DNA from: Seriola aureovittata
Taxonomy: Eukaryota > Chordata > Actinopteri > Carangiformes > Carangidae
Length of the DNA: 64,000 nt
Assembly: GCF_021018895.1 (NCBI RefSeq)
Contig: NC_079369.1
Span: 9,561,694 to 9,625,693 of the forward strand
Reading direction: 5' to 3'
Below the pieces are notes generated by a model. That model had not been told where the DNA came from and searched no databases. It worked only from the letters and a program-made list of their open reading frames with translations. Numbering within the stretch: position 1 is the first letter of the stretch; each line of letters opens with the position of its first letter. Both the position numbers and the translations under genes were made by a program. Positions 27,271-39,878 of the stretch are shown here, one piece after another.

Positions 27271-30063
27271 TCTGAGCATGAGCATTGCCTCTTGCCATGA
27301 GCGTGATAACTTACCCTTGATGGAGATGGTGTGAGACGGTGTGGGGGTGTTACGGGAAGAAAAAAAAACAAAGGGAAAGCAAAAAGAAAGGATAAAGGAA
27401 AGGATTTGGCTTTGGGCATGTGATGGAAGACAAATGGAGTGACTCAATAGGTCCATTATGAGTTGGGGTGGTGGTTAAGAGATGGATGGCAAAGAAGAGG
27501 CTTTGAGAGGATGTGAATAGATGTAGGGAGGCATAGTCAGATCAGGCAATCTGATTAACCAGCTTACTGCTCCTGGCCCTGTTCCCCCAGCCTCTCACAC
27601 TTTCTGTGTGTAATCACACGTACTTCGATAGCAGTCATTATCATAACGGTGCCAAGTGTGCATTAGCAGTCCCCTCTAATATTGTTATTAAGCAAATTCT
27701 TCAGTAGTCTTACATTTCTATGTACCTCTGTCTATGACTCAGGGTGAGAAGATTGGAAGTAATCTTCGATATTCTCTGCTGGTCTCCGTATTTCAGCACG
27801 TTCCTTCATTTCTGAACTCCCCTTTATCTCTGCCCACCTCGCTGTGCCCTTCTCCTTTTTAATCTATGTTCATCTCTTGCTCCTGTTTCCCCCTGTGTCC
27901 CCTTTTCCTCTTCTCCTCCTCTGTATTTTCGTAGCCCTCTTCATTAGTGCTTCCTCTCGCTCGCTGTAACTGTTAAGTCATGTTTTATAGTTCTATTTGC
28001 TGGCTGGCCCAGCCGCTGTAATAGAATTGCTCCTTCCTACATGGACAACAGTTTCCAGGGTAACAGAGACGGGGGAGAGAAGGCCACAGAGTGCACTGTG
28101 GTGCAGTCAGTTTTTATCAACAGAATGTTTTGGCCCATTTCTGATACACACTGCCTTGCTTCGATGGCAGCCGGAGGTTTGGAGATGAAGATGTAGGACA
28201 GTAATGCTTCTATCATTATTGCAGTTTTCAATTTATGTGATTGCATTTACTTTTTCAGAACGAGATGAGTATTAGCTGCTTGTTTTAGAGGTTGAGCAGG
28301 TGATGCATGTCTATTGTCAGAAGTAACCCTGACTGGCATTTGTAAGGAAAGGAGTTAGAGCTAGAATGCCTGGCAGCCGTTCACTGGCATTTCCCTAATC
28401 ACTCCATCTCATCTTTTATTACCTCAGAAAGTCATTCTCCTCTGTGATGCTGGCACTGCAGATGTTTCTACTGCCTGCAGTCCTGGACATTTTGTCAGCG
28501 GCAGACTAGAGGAAAGGAGACAGACCATAATATAACTGTCTGTAATATTCTCACTTTGCTCCTGGGAATTAATATTCGAGCACAGAATTGCAACAAACTC
28601 TCAGAAGTCTGCAAAACTACATTAAAAAAAATAGTCCTTCATCAAATCTTTATGTCACCTTTGGGATTGAGGATAGAATCACGGGGCAAAGACCATCCAT
28701 TCTCCTGTAATCCACATTATTAGATCTCTCTGAACAACCTTGCAGATATTCAGGAAAAGAAACATCAATCAAAGCAATAAACCATGAAATCCTATGCTTC
28801 TCACTGAAGGCCAAGTAAAAGGGTGGCTATAATCAGATCTCCCAACAGCTTTTACAACAAATTTAGTAATTTAGTATCTTTAGACCCTTGCAGTAAATTT
28901 GGACATAATTATTATTATTATTAAGAATTATTACACTGTTGGACAGCCACACTGTTTTAAAGGTAGGGAGACAGTTTATTTTCAAGGTTTCTGTTGTCTA
29001 AGCTATTCTATTTAATTGTGTCTTTTTGATTTCTTCTTGAAAGTTATCAAAAAAGACTTAAATCAAAAGATATATGCTGTATGTTACGTGTTGTTTTTCT
29101 AGTAAGTTTTGTAGTAATAGCAATCTGTTAAACTTCTACATACTGCTGGTGTGGATATTGTAAGGTTAACTACAGATAGACTGCCCATCTCTTACGCTGG
29201 AAACACATTAGGAAGGAATCAATATAAGCACAGTATAGCAAAAATTGTTTCAATGCTCTCACAGGCAGCTGACTGTTGGAAAATCTGTGAACTTAAGTCG
29301 ACCGAGTCAAGGTGTGTATTTTATTGTTTTACGCTATAGTAACGTCATACTGAAAAAAATAGATGTTTGTTGAAAAACCTGAAGTTAAAAGGAGCAGATC
29401 TGTTCGAACTGAAACCAGAAGTTTAGCAAAAGTTCCAAAAGTTTTTATGTGTTTGGCTGAAACACAACAATGTTCAATGCATTTTACAGTAAAACAAACA
29501 AACAAACAAAAAAAACATTAGTATCTGAGCAAAGTAGTATTTAGAAAACAGGCCTACTTCATGTAATAGAAAGTGAATGGGAAAATGGAGAGAAAACTCA
29601 ATTACGCTGTTGATTGTGGCAAAATCCTTCAAAGTAAGTATATTAAGCACACTGTTTGTGCAAATAATTGTTTTATAATCCGTTATAATATTGGATATTT
29701 AATAATAATAAAAACTTAAAAAAAGATAACTCCCCAGATAAAAAAAAATACCATAATTGATTAGCCCATGCTTAATAAGGAGGTGAAATCAGTCCCCAAA
29801 ATGTGTCAGCTTCACAGTGACCCTCCACTCTAGCTGTCCAAAGATAGACTCATACAAACAGACATCACCGCTGTAATCAGATGGGGATAATGTTTGATGG
29901 CCACCTCTCTGGTGCCAATAGATCCATGTTTGTTATTCCTGCCCACTGTAATGTCATCATGTTTCTATAAAGGGGATGAGATGAGAGAGAGATAGTGTAA
30001 CTCAGTAGGCAAGCCTGACCACTGTACCTCGTTTGCTCCAAATGAGAAGTTTAAATGGGGGAG

Positions 30064-30065
<2 letters not shown>

Positions 30066-30136
<71 letters not shown>

Positions 30137-30181
30137 CGTGCGTGCACGTGTGTGTGCACGTGCACGTGTGCGTGTGCACAG
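30066..30181. repeat. Long (GT)n tract grading into GTGC/GCACGT repeats
   Basis: More than 30 GT units run into alternating purine-pyrimidine sequence containing several CACGTG and GTGCAC palindromes, about 115 bp in all. Confidence 0.97.
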
Positions 30182-31169
30182 TGGTGCAGTGTGGGGCAAC
30201 AGAGGGAGAGAGAGGGAGCACGGCTATATTTAGTCTGACCTGAGTGCCCATGTGTAGAGGCCAGGCGGAGAGACAGGTGCAGTGGCTGGTTATTATGGAA
30301 GAACACAAGAGCCTCACAGTCAGAGGCTGATAATGGGGCCTCATCTGACAACTACCTATAGCCCTACCTCACTGCCTATATTTAGCTTAGATCTGAGACC
30401 AGTGGTTGGGGCTCAGAGCTGTGTTTGCCTTTGTGCTAGTGCAAGTGTGCAATGCTGGGACTCTAAGAAAAACTGTGGGTGTGTGGGGACTGGCATCTGT
30501 TTGAAGACGGCATACTGCGACCAATCACAGAGGTGTTTCTGACCTGGAGGCCTCAGCATTACACAAATATGAGCCGCCATGCAGTTTGTCATATCTCTGT
30601 AAGAACTGCTGGTGTTGTGCAAGTATGAACTACATGTGTCTTCTTTGTATTTGCAGCACGCCCCTCACTCACTACTGATGTTACACTTCAGTGATTCTGT
30701 TGTACAGCCAAAGAGATATCTAAAAGTTGACTTGGCTGACATCAGAGCAATTTAGCAGAAGTGTTTCAATTTGGTTTTCTCTGAATCTAAAAAAGAAAAA
30801 ACAGTTTAGATATGAATCCACCAGTGACGAGGGATTGCAGAACACTCTGTGTCTTTTTTGACACACACAGCTTTTCTCTCAACACAAAACAAATATTGGC
30901 TGCCATGTATCAATTGGAGTCCATCATATCTCTGTGTCCCCTGTCTGTCTGTCTGAGAAGACCCAGTACCCCGAGGGAAAGACTGAAAAAACAGGAATTA
31001 GTCAAAAGTTTACGGACTGTTTAACCTTGGACTTTCTCTCTGTGACAAAAATGCTGTGTCACCATACTGAACCTAATAAAAATGACATTGCTTTAACTTT
31101 CTACAGTTAAAGTAATGCATCTGCAGACTGTGTCTTTACTGGTGGCTTTCCAACTGTAAGGACGATTTC

Positions 31170-31220
31170 TTAAAGGAATAGTTTGTTGTTTTGGGAAATG
31201 CACTTGTTCACTTTCTTGAA
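31170..31220. mobile_element. Short terminal fragment of the foldback repeat family
   Basis: TTAAAGGAATAGTTTGTTGT followed by TTTTGGGAAATGCACTTGTT and CACTTTCTTG matches the first ~50 bases of the family. The remainder of the element is missing. Confidence 0.55.
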
Positions 31221-33316
31221 AATGCTGAAAAGTTCCTTTAATTTTACAGACTATAGTGCTATTATGTATCTCACTGTCTGTCTGAATTGGCTGTTTTAAC
31301 CTGGGCACTCATTTGCATTTTACTGTACTTATAGTGAAATGAAAAATACAGTAAAACCAAGCTGGAAGGTACATTAACTGTTCATCTAAGGCTCACTACT
31401 TCACTTGTGTCATTAAGACCAACTTGAATGGGAGTCAGGCAGGTTACAGGTTGGCATCATAGTGTGAAAATGGAACGAGAGCCCCGCTCACAATGGTAAT
31501 CCAAGGTGGGAAAGCAGATAGCCCCTGATAACTGTGACATATTGGCTCTGTCATAATGAAATAATACCACCTGCTCCATTTGCAAACACCCCATAGTGCA
31601 GAAGGTAAACCCCACCTTTGGCTCTTTTCGATTTCACAGAGAAAGAGCAGTGTTTTTACAGCAAAGGTTAGAAAATGAGTTTTTCATGCACTCACTGGGT
31701 TGATTTGTGCATTTTTAAATTTCTGTTTTGTTGCCAAACAGTGAATGAGTCAGTTGGGAATACAGCATGTCACAGGAGATACCATTTTATCTGGCCCTGC
31801 CTGTTGGCTGCAGATTGCACCAGACGAATAATGTTCCCTGTTTGATGTATATGGCAGCGCTCCGAAAACTTGTCTTCATGCTTGTGAGAGAGGAATTTGT
31901 TGGACTAGATTTGATTAAACTGCTGCACAAGTTGTGCTGTGTTGACTGTTGCTAAGTGAAGCTTCATAATTGAGGTGCAGGATTTACCAATGACCTTTAG
32001 TTGACTCATAAATTGTCAGCTGGACCCTTTACCCTGGCCCCATGGAGTCCGGCCTAGATCTCATGGGGAATGCACCATTTAAACCATTAGAGTGTAATTT
32101 GAGAGGAAGGGGAAGGCCATATGGGTGGGTGGGTGTATGGGTGGCTGTTGGTGTTGGCAGGCAGTCAGTGATTCTTTATCTGTCTTCTATTTCAGTTCAG
32201 AAAGCCAAGGTCACCGTCACTTGAGGGGTTCGAGTGAAGACACTTTGCATTCTGGGTAAAGAGAGCCAGAGTCAAAATGACAGGGCTTAGTGACAGCCCC
32301 TGGTTGAGGAGAGGACATGTTGAAGGGGTGGGGTTAAGAGACATCAAGCAGTGAAGGAGACAGAAATAGAGAGAGGTAGGAGGCTGTGGAGGAGTTTGGG
32401 GATATGGAGGACTGTAGAGGTCTAACCTGCCCGAGGCAAAGAAAGAGGTGGAACAGGGCCAAGATGATAGAGGGAGGAGGAGGTGTGTCTGTGAGAGTTT
32501 GTAATTTAATCTCTGGTCACTGAATTGAAAGTGGGAGTGCCTGGCAGTAAGGCCTGAGTGAGCAGAGAGGAAAAAAAAAATCCAGAGTCAATTAAAATTG
32601 ATGTTAAAAAATGTATTAAAGTGCACTAGTTTGGTGAAAGCCTAAATCACATTTATGCTCCTTTCCAGCACTTTTTTTTGTCTTTAGTAACTAAGCTTGT
32701 GTGTGAGCTGAGCTGACAATGTATGAATATGTATGAATCAAGTATTTTAAACGTACTTGCTTCCCATCACATTAGCTCATTCCTCTCCTAACATTTTTTT
32801 TTTTTGTCTGAGAAAAGGAGCGAGCAGCTAAAAGATGGAAATGGAGTAAAGGCTGCAGGCAAGAACGAGTATGAAGGGAGGGGGGGTATGACAAAAGGCT
32901 GGTGTGAATAGTAAAAGGAATAAGAGTTGGCGCTTAAAGCTATGTGCAAATTCTCAAAGCATCTCACAATCTAATTTAATAATGTGCTTTAGCTTGTTAA
33001 AATCATTCTAAAGTTGACTTTTGCATTATAAAAGAAGGTTTATAGGCAGGGGGAAAACAAGTAAATCCTATAATTTGTTTGTGGGCAGCCAAAGCATACT
33101 ATTAGAATTGCCTTAAATTAGATAAATAGATACATCTGCTGGTTTAACAGACATAAGAGACCAATTAATAGAGTAGAGCACTGGAGTTTATTCAGTCCGT
33201 GCGTGTTAGTGCATGTGTTTGTTTCTGTTTATTTTATTGATTTAAAGGCCTCCAGTCCAGGCAATCAAGATTTTAAGCTTGCCATAGATTTCCTTGAGTA
33301 AATCTTTCCACATATG

Positions 33317-33318
<2 letters not shown>

Positions 33319-33364
<46 letters not shown>
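33319..33364. repeat. (CA)n microsatellite
   Basis: About 23 units. Confidence 0.97.
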
Positions 33365-33368
<4 letters not shown>

Positions 33369-33819
33369 ACCCAAACTCCTTCCTCCCCTCATGCGTCTTT
33401 TACAGATCAGGTTCTGTATCGGAACATGATGTGCCGTCCCAGTTTCCTTGCCTGCAGCCTCTCCTCTTCACAGCCACAGCCAGCGCCTCACCGCCCATTT
33501 ATCAATCGGCATTAGGCTGTGGTAGGTAGGCAGACAGGTCAATCCACCTCCAGATGGGCCCATATTAGAGACAGCCTCTCCATCCATCTGAGCCCAAACT
33601 ACCCACCCTATGCCAGGAGTTCACTCGCTCGACTTTAAGAACCCTGGACGGCGTCTGAAACACTCTCTGAACATTTCAGAAGTTAGCACCAGAGAGAAGT
33701 TTGGTGTAGAGATGCATGTAAGGATAAATAAATATATAAGCCTCTAACAAATTAATCCTTATCAAATCAATCACATTTGCTCTCACTATTGTTGGCCCGT
33801 CTTTGCAGCCACCTCCTCT

Positions 33820-33822
<3 letters not shown>

Positions 33823-33859
<37 letters not shown>
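33823..33859. repeat. (CT)n microsatellite
   Basis: A CT array of about 18 units within a pyrimidine-rich stretch. Confidence 0.96.
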
Positions 33860-33861
<2 letters not shown>

Positions 33862-34578
33862 GTTTTCCCTGAACCCATAAAAGTTGGAGCACTTTAATAA
33901 GAAGATGAAAAGAGGGAAAGGAAGTGTGTGATGTGATGGAGATGAGAGAGATGATGAAATGGAGATAGATTGGATGTGGATGCGAGCCACAGGTGACAGG
34001 CCTCATCCTCTCCTCCCTCTCGCCCAATATCTTTCTAGGGTTTTTTTTTTTTTTTTGCCCTCTTTCTCAAATCCCACATCCCCAACTCTGCCTCTCATTC
34101 CAGCCATTTTTCCCTCCTCACTGTCTCCTTTTCTCTCTTTCACTCCCTGCCAGCCACTGTCTCCTCTCTCTTCCTTCCTTCATATATAGGACGTGCATGG
34201 TGTGGAGCGGCGCTTGGATAATTAGCAGTAGTTTATTAATTATGAATGAGAAGCGGGTTCTGTGGGAGCCAGTGAGTGGGCCTCTCGCAGAGACTCATCA
34301 ATTAAACAACAGAGTTTCCCAGCCTTTTGATTAAAGATAAAGAGGAAATAGGATGATCAATAGAGACCTGTTAGAGACTGGCAGAACAGATGAACAAAAT
34401 GCAAGGAAGGAAAGATAGACAGACAGAGGGGCAGTTGAGGGAAGGAAGGACAGACAGCTCCACTGACGCGCAACAACCAGCCCCCCCCCCCCAAGCTTTG
34501 CTTTGAGGTTCATGTGACAGCATTAAAAAGTGACTGGATGGGTGGAAAATGTGGGATGTGTGTGTCAGAGACACTGGT

Positions 34579-34740
34579 GCGTGCGTCAGTGTGTGAACAT
34601 TTCACGTGACATCGGCCGCACGGTGGGAAAGACTCGCGATCGGTCTGCATCAATCGTTACTCTGCCCACACAGGCCAATGCTTGGACCGGTGCCAGGGTG
34701 CCAGCGCGCCGGAGTGCCAAACCCTGCTGTCTGTTCTCGC
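34579..34740. promoter_or_regulatory. CpG-dense patch, candidate regulatory DNA
   Basis: By hand count about 15 CpG dinucleotides fall in ~160 bp, far denser than the surrounding DNA, with a CACGTG E-box at 34603-34608. It could be an unmethylated promoter or enhancer, but no transcript evidence is visible. Confidence 0.25.
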
Positions 34741-35141
34741 CCTCCTTTTCCCTCTGCCTCCTCTGCCTTCTCTCTTTTGTTCTCTCTCCATCCTCCCCAC
34801 GCTTTTCTCCTCTTTCCCGTCTGTTACTCCTCATCTTTTCTCACCTCCCACCTCCCACCCCTCTGCCACTGCTTCTCGCTGCGGTCAGTTTTGTTCAACA
34901 CGTCTCCCCCCCATCAGCAGGGTCCCGTGTCTCATTTTTGTCCTCACCCCCTCCCCCCAGAAGAGATTTAGAGGTTTAACCCACTTTCAAGTATTTCTTT
35001 ATTAATTTATACAAGAATGATTACACAAAAGGGTCAGATTTGCCAGCATGACGGGAATCGGTTTGGAGCTTGAATCCTGCTGTTTCAGACGATGTTGCAC
35101 ACTCACCAGCAGGCGCAGCCACCAGGACACTCCCCATACAA

Positions 35142-35245
<104 letters not shown>

Positions 35246-35433
35246 CTACTGTCTCTGAACATGCAAACCTCTTGCACGGCCTCCCACGTGTTCCCCCACT
35301 CAGCACGCTTGAGGTTGAGGCCAACTGTGCAGTGAAAGGCCTGATGGACTGCCTGTACTGGTGCTGTTAATTGACGCCATGTCTGATTACACTTTTACAC
35401 TACGCAAACGAGGCGTTGTTGCTAGGCTGCTGT

Positions 35434-35561
35434 CCAATAAGTGGCTATAAAAGTGGGTGGACGATGCTGTCATGCTCATCACAATCACACACACACACGC
35501 ACATGATCTCTCATGCGCACACTCTGAGATTAAAAACTCACAGCCCATCTTTTCATCCAGG
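35434..35561 (+). promoter_or_regulatory. Candidate core promoter with possible noncoding first exon
   Basis: CCAAT at 35434-35438 is followed by TATAAAAG at 35446-35453. About 110 bp further on lies a good splice donor CAG|GTGAAG at 35560/35561. This spacing would allow a short untranslated exon. The motifs are common enough that chance cannot be excluded. Confidence 0.2.
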
Positions 35562-37766
35562 TGAAGCATGAAAGGAAATTAGCTTTCACCCATATTTCCA
35601 GTTCAATTACTTTTACTTGCTTTTGAAATTGACTTTAAAGCACATATCAACTGAGGCTGGTTGTAAAGATGTGTCAGACTAATCTCTCGAGTGAAGCAAG
35701 TAGTTTTGCTCTTACTCCAGTCTAATGTGAGTTAGACAGTTTCAGGAAAATAAATATTTATAAATCACAAGCCTGAAAGGTTATCTACCCTTTACCCCCC
35801 GGCTATCTCTCATCTAAAAGCCGCATTCTATAATAACCATCAGCGACACCTGCAGAGTGCAGACAAAAATACTTGTGTTGTGGTGAAGCATTCAGATGAA
35901 ATAATAGATTTTTTCTCTGAAACTGCTGCATTCAGCTCTGCTTTTTTCCTCTAAAATATCCTTGTAACAGTGATGAGATTTCTGCCGGAACAAAGCATTG
36001 TATAGGTCATATTTTTATTTTTTGGCACTTGAGTCTGTTTGGTCCCTGTTCTGCTCTGCTCTCTATTTTCTCATTGGTGAATATGTGTTAGTATGGCTGA
36101 CTGGGCAGGGAAGATGCCTATGGAGCCTTTACACCAAGTCTAACTGTATTTGCTTGAATAGTGAACGATTTCACTCAGCCGCTCCCCGTCTACTCATCAG
36201 GGTCACTTACTTCTGCCCAAATGCTTGATATTGATTAATATCAGAGAAAGTTAGAAGCAGAATAAAATATCTGAGCTTCCCTCTTCACCTAACCTGTCTC
36301 CTCATCTTGTTTCTTTTTCTCCATCTTTGATCACTATAAACAGCATCTGGTGCTTTTGGACTAACCAGATCCCCTCCCACTTACAGGAAGACCAGCTAAT
36401 AGAAAATGCATCCCAACATCTGGTCAGCTCTCAGCAGCAACTGCATATTAACACCACTGGAAGCTAAAACCGCACATATTTTGGTAGCATGCGAAAACAT
36501 ATATTGTTCATTTTGAGGTTCCAAGTGCATCCTCTGCCCTCGCTGTCTCCTCCCAAAAGGCTGCAGCTCTGCTTTCTTGGCATCCTCTTGTGTAGCAACT
36601 TGCCAGGTTAGCATTACCCTCATTACTCAAACCCCCTTCAAAGCAGTTCACTCATCATGGCCTGAGGATGAAGGAGGCAGCCTCCCTGGCCTCTGTGGGG
36701 AGCTGAAACTCAGCTTGACGAGTCAACCAGCCACTGCAGCAAAGAGCAGCTTCAGTCAGAGCCTAACTTCTTGGTTTATTTGTGATTGGTTGGATTTTAG
36801 TGATTTTAGTGTTTTGTTGTCTTCATAGGCGTACTGTTTTTGTTCAGTCCGCTGAACTCTGCTCCTCTTTTTTACACAGCAAAAACCTGAAATCTAAAAA
36901 TCAAAGCACTCTGACTCTTGGGGTTTTTTTTTCTTGTGTGCCTCGAGAGAAAAACTGTGTTTGATTTCACATCCTCTCAGATAAGTTTTTATGTATAATG
37001 AGAGCTGTCAACTTTTTTGTGTGTGGGAAGTTTACTATCATTAGCCACTACAATACTTTATGACCGGATGCATTTGCAGGGAAACATGGCCTGAGGCAGC
37101 ATATGTGGACTGGCCAGCTGAGGCTTTGTAACAGAGGAAAAGAGCTGATGAGAGCTCAGTATACAAGGGTTTAACGTATTTTGTTTTGACTCTGTTTTAA
37201 ATTTGGTTTTCACTGCTTCATAGAAAATCAAGAGATGTTCAAATCTGGCTTTTGTGCTGAATAGAAGATGCAAAGTTTTACCTTTTCTGGTCTTACTTGT
37301 GTGATATAGCAATAAATATAAAGGTAGATCAATCATGACTAAAGGTGGTGTCAACTTAATCATGTGAGACAAAAATGTAGAGATATAACCTGATGAAATC
37401 TAAAATTTACTGCAGAATAAAAAACATTGAATGTGCAAATTTGGTAAATTCAATTCAATGGGATAACCACAATCACTTGGTTTTCAGACCGTTATGAGAC
37501 AGGAGACCCTCCTCAGTAACTCTTTTTTTTGTTGTTGAATGAAACGATGTATGATCCCAAAAGAAAAATGCCAGAGTGGAGCTTGCAGAGATACTGTAAG
37601 TACCAAGATTGCTAGTGTGGTAGCAGTTAGGTCGCCAGTCACAGTAATTTAAGTAGCCCTGCCCAACTTCACCAAACCTCTTGCACCGTGTATTTCACAA
37701 AGGCAAGGCCTTAATCCCTCAGTAGAAGGTGGCAAATATGCATGACTGTATTCAAACAGATAGACA

Positions 37767-37791
37767 GACACACACACACACACACACACAG
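37767..37791. repeat. (CA)n microsatellite
   Basis: About 12 units after a GACA lead-in. Confidence 0.95.
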
Positions 37792-39213
37792 GTTGGTTCC
37801 CATATTCACTGAGACTCTGCGAGTGTCTTGTTGCCATAGCGCCCGTTGGCATTGAGGGACGCAGCAAGACTTGACTGTAGAAGCAGGGAGAGCGAGAGCA
37901 AGACATAAAGAGGAGGAAATACACAGGAAAGAAATGAGTGAGAACAGCGAGGGACGGATGTTTAGGTTAATGAAAATCATATACCTGGGTGTTTGGTAAT
38001 TCAAACCTCGTTGTTGCTTCCTTCATCTCTTTGCCCCTCGCTGCCTTCACATTTTTTTTTATCTCTCTGACAGATTTGCCACAGCATGAGTCATTCTGAT
38101 TAGCACTGGGCAGCCATTTCAAAGCTCACGGAGGCTATAACATATAGCCTTAGACCGAGTCCTCTCATTTCCTCTGCTCTGTGGTCAGAAGTCTGCAATA
38201 TAAGAAGACAGAGAGAAAAGAAAGCGAAATGAACCAGCCATTAACGGCCTCAGACTCATAAAGACAGCGGTGTAATTCAGGAGCACACAAATTGATGAAC
38301 TGTGACTGTCCTTTTGCAACGGTCTTTAAATTCCATTTAATGCCACTGTAACTGCTAATCATTTGCGTGTTCCTCTGTGTTTGTGTGAGTTAGTGTCTGT
38401 GTGATTTTAAACAATAGCACCTCTTGATAAGGGCTGTAGGGGGAAAAGAGTTTTAAAAGAAGTGTTATTCAGCCACCACTCGGGATGAGTAAAAATGGAG
38501 GCTAAGGTTGTGATGGCTGTCCTTATCTTGTCAAGAGCCTAACTGTTACCACACTGCTGGCACGGCTGCATTTCCGCTATCTTTCCATTTGTCTCCAGCC
38601 GCTCCAATCCGAACCTCTATTTTTATTTTTATCTTCTTGTGTCATCTCTCTCTGACTCTAAAATTCATTTACGCTGTCTTTCTCTCTCTCACCTCTCTGT
38701 CCTCTCTGTCTCCAGATGTTCTCTCTATATCCTTATATTTAACTTTCTCCCCATCCTCACCTCTTGGTCGACATCAAGTCTCTCTTTCTTTCCTTTTTTT
38801 GTTCCTTTCACTAAGGATTTCCGGGCTCGACATCTGTCCTTCAAATGTACGTGGTGTTTCCACGGCCATTTGGCTACAGATGGAGAGCATGTAAATAGAG
38901 CTACTGTACATCTTTATCACAGCTTCATCAGCGCTGATTACAGAAGTGCAGCTTTGTTATGCTGGAAATCTTCTTTTGACAACGCTATAGCCTCAAAAAG
39001 ATTTGTTACCACACATTTAAAGGGAAATTTCAGTTTCGTACAACCTGGTATCATCATTCACATTAACTGCCATACTTTCTTTTGTTAGTCCTGTACAATC
39101 AGGGATTATTAAAATTCTAGACAAGACTTAAAATCTATATCCAGCACTGCCTCATGAGGCTGTAGCTACACATAGCAATGCTTACCATATTCAAAAAAAC
39201 TGGAATTTGGGCT

Positions 39214-39385
39214 GGATTATGGCACTAGAACCAAAGTCATTAGGATACATCATCTGAGAGCAGTGAATGTCTGTACAAAATTTCATGGCAATCCATCAAA
39301 TAAGTGTTAAAATACTTCAGTCTGAGTTAAAGTGGTCAATGGATTTACTGACAAACATTACCATCCCTAGAGCCACACAGGCTTG
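39214..39385. mobile_element. Percomorph interspersed repeat (unnamed), diverged copy
   Basis: Ordered motifs CCAAAGTCATTAGGAT, AATGTCTGTACAAAATTTCA, TGGCAATCCATC, ATACTTCAGTCTG and CCATCCCTAGAGCCA match a repeat I know as abundant in teleost introns and flanks. It has no coding capacity, and I cannot assign a class. Copy boundaries are approximate. Confidence 0.6.
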
Positions 39386-39845
39386 TGTACCACCTGTTCA
39401 TTGTCTGATGCCCCATCGGATTTGTTGTTGTATTCATTATAATGATGGCTAAGATGAAATCAATGCACAAAAGTTGAACTAACTAAACAGAACTATATTG
39501 TAAGTTCTATAAGTACACTATGTGTGGGTCAGTGGTGTAGGTTTGGCACACACTGAATTTGCATTGTGTTTGCGTCAGAAATGTAGACGCCTGATATTAA
39601 TTCAAGAAGTTATATTCAGACATTGTAATGAATTAATGTTAAGAAACTGTATTCAGATTCACAGCAGAGGTAAGGTTTTGCCAGTGCTAGAATTAAATAA
39701 TAACAACTTTCATGCTCTGAGGCTGGATTTCTATGTTGATAGGAAAACCCAACCCGACACTGGCAAGGCATTATTGAATAGTACTGTTTCTCACATGGTC
39801 ACAAAGAACAGGGAGCATGGGTGAGAGACACACAAAGAGAGAGAG

Positions 39846-39849
<4 letters not shown>

Positions 39850-39877
<28 letters not shown>

Positions 39878-39878
39878 C
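39850..39878. repeat. (GA)n microsatellite
   Basis: About 14 units. Confidence 0.95.

Larger units (their letters stand above)
23814..34190. other. Noncoding region, no gene seen
   Basis: No supported exon. It holds paired CA arrays near 24861-24929, CA arrays at 26906 and 27224, a long alternating purine-pyrimidine tract at 30066-30181, a small foldback-repeat fragment at 31170, a CA array at 33319, a CT array at 33823 and T-runs near 32790 and 34039. Confidence 0.55.

Noticed and set aside
34530..34979. 149-codon plus-strand frame over the CpG-dense patch
   Set aside because: The second half is a translation of a C/T-rich tract; overlapping frames in other phases are equally long, and no motif is recognised.
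39015..39052. AAAGGGAAATTTCAGTTT...CAACCTGG, possibly another fish repeat
   Set aside because: Too short and diverged to assign.
38639..39088. 149-codon plus-strand frame
   Set aside because: Ser/Leu-rich product of CT-rich DNA with no recognisable domain.
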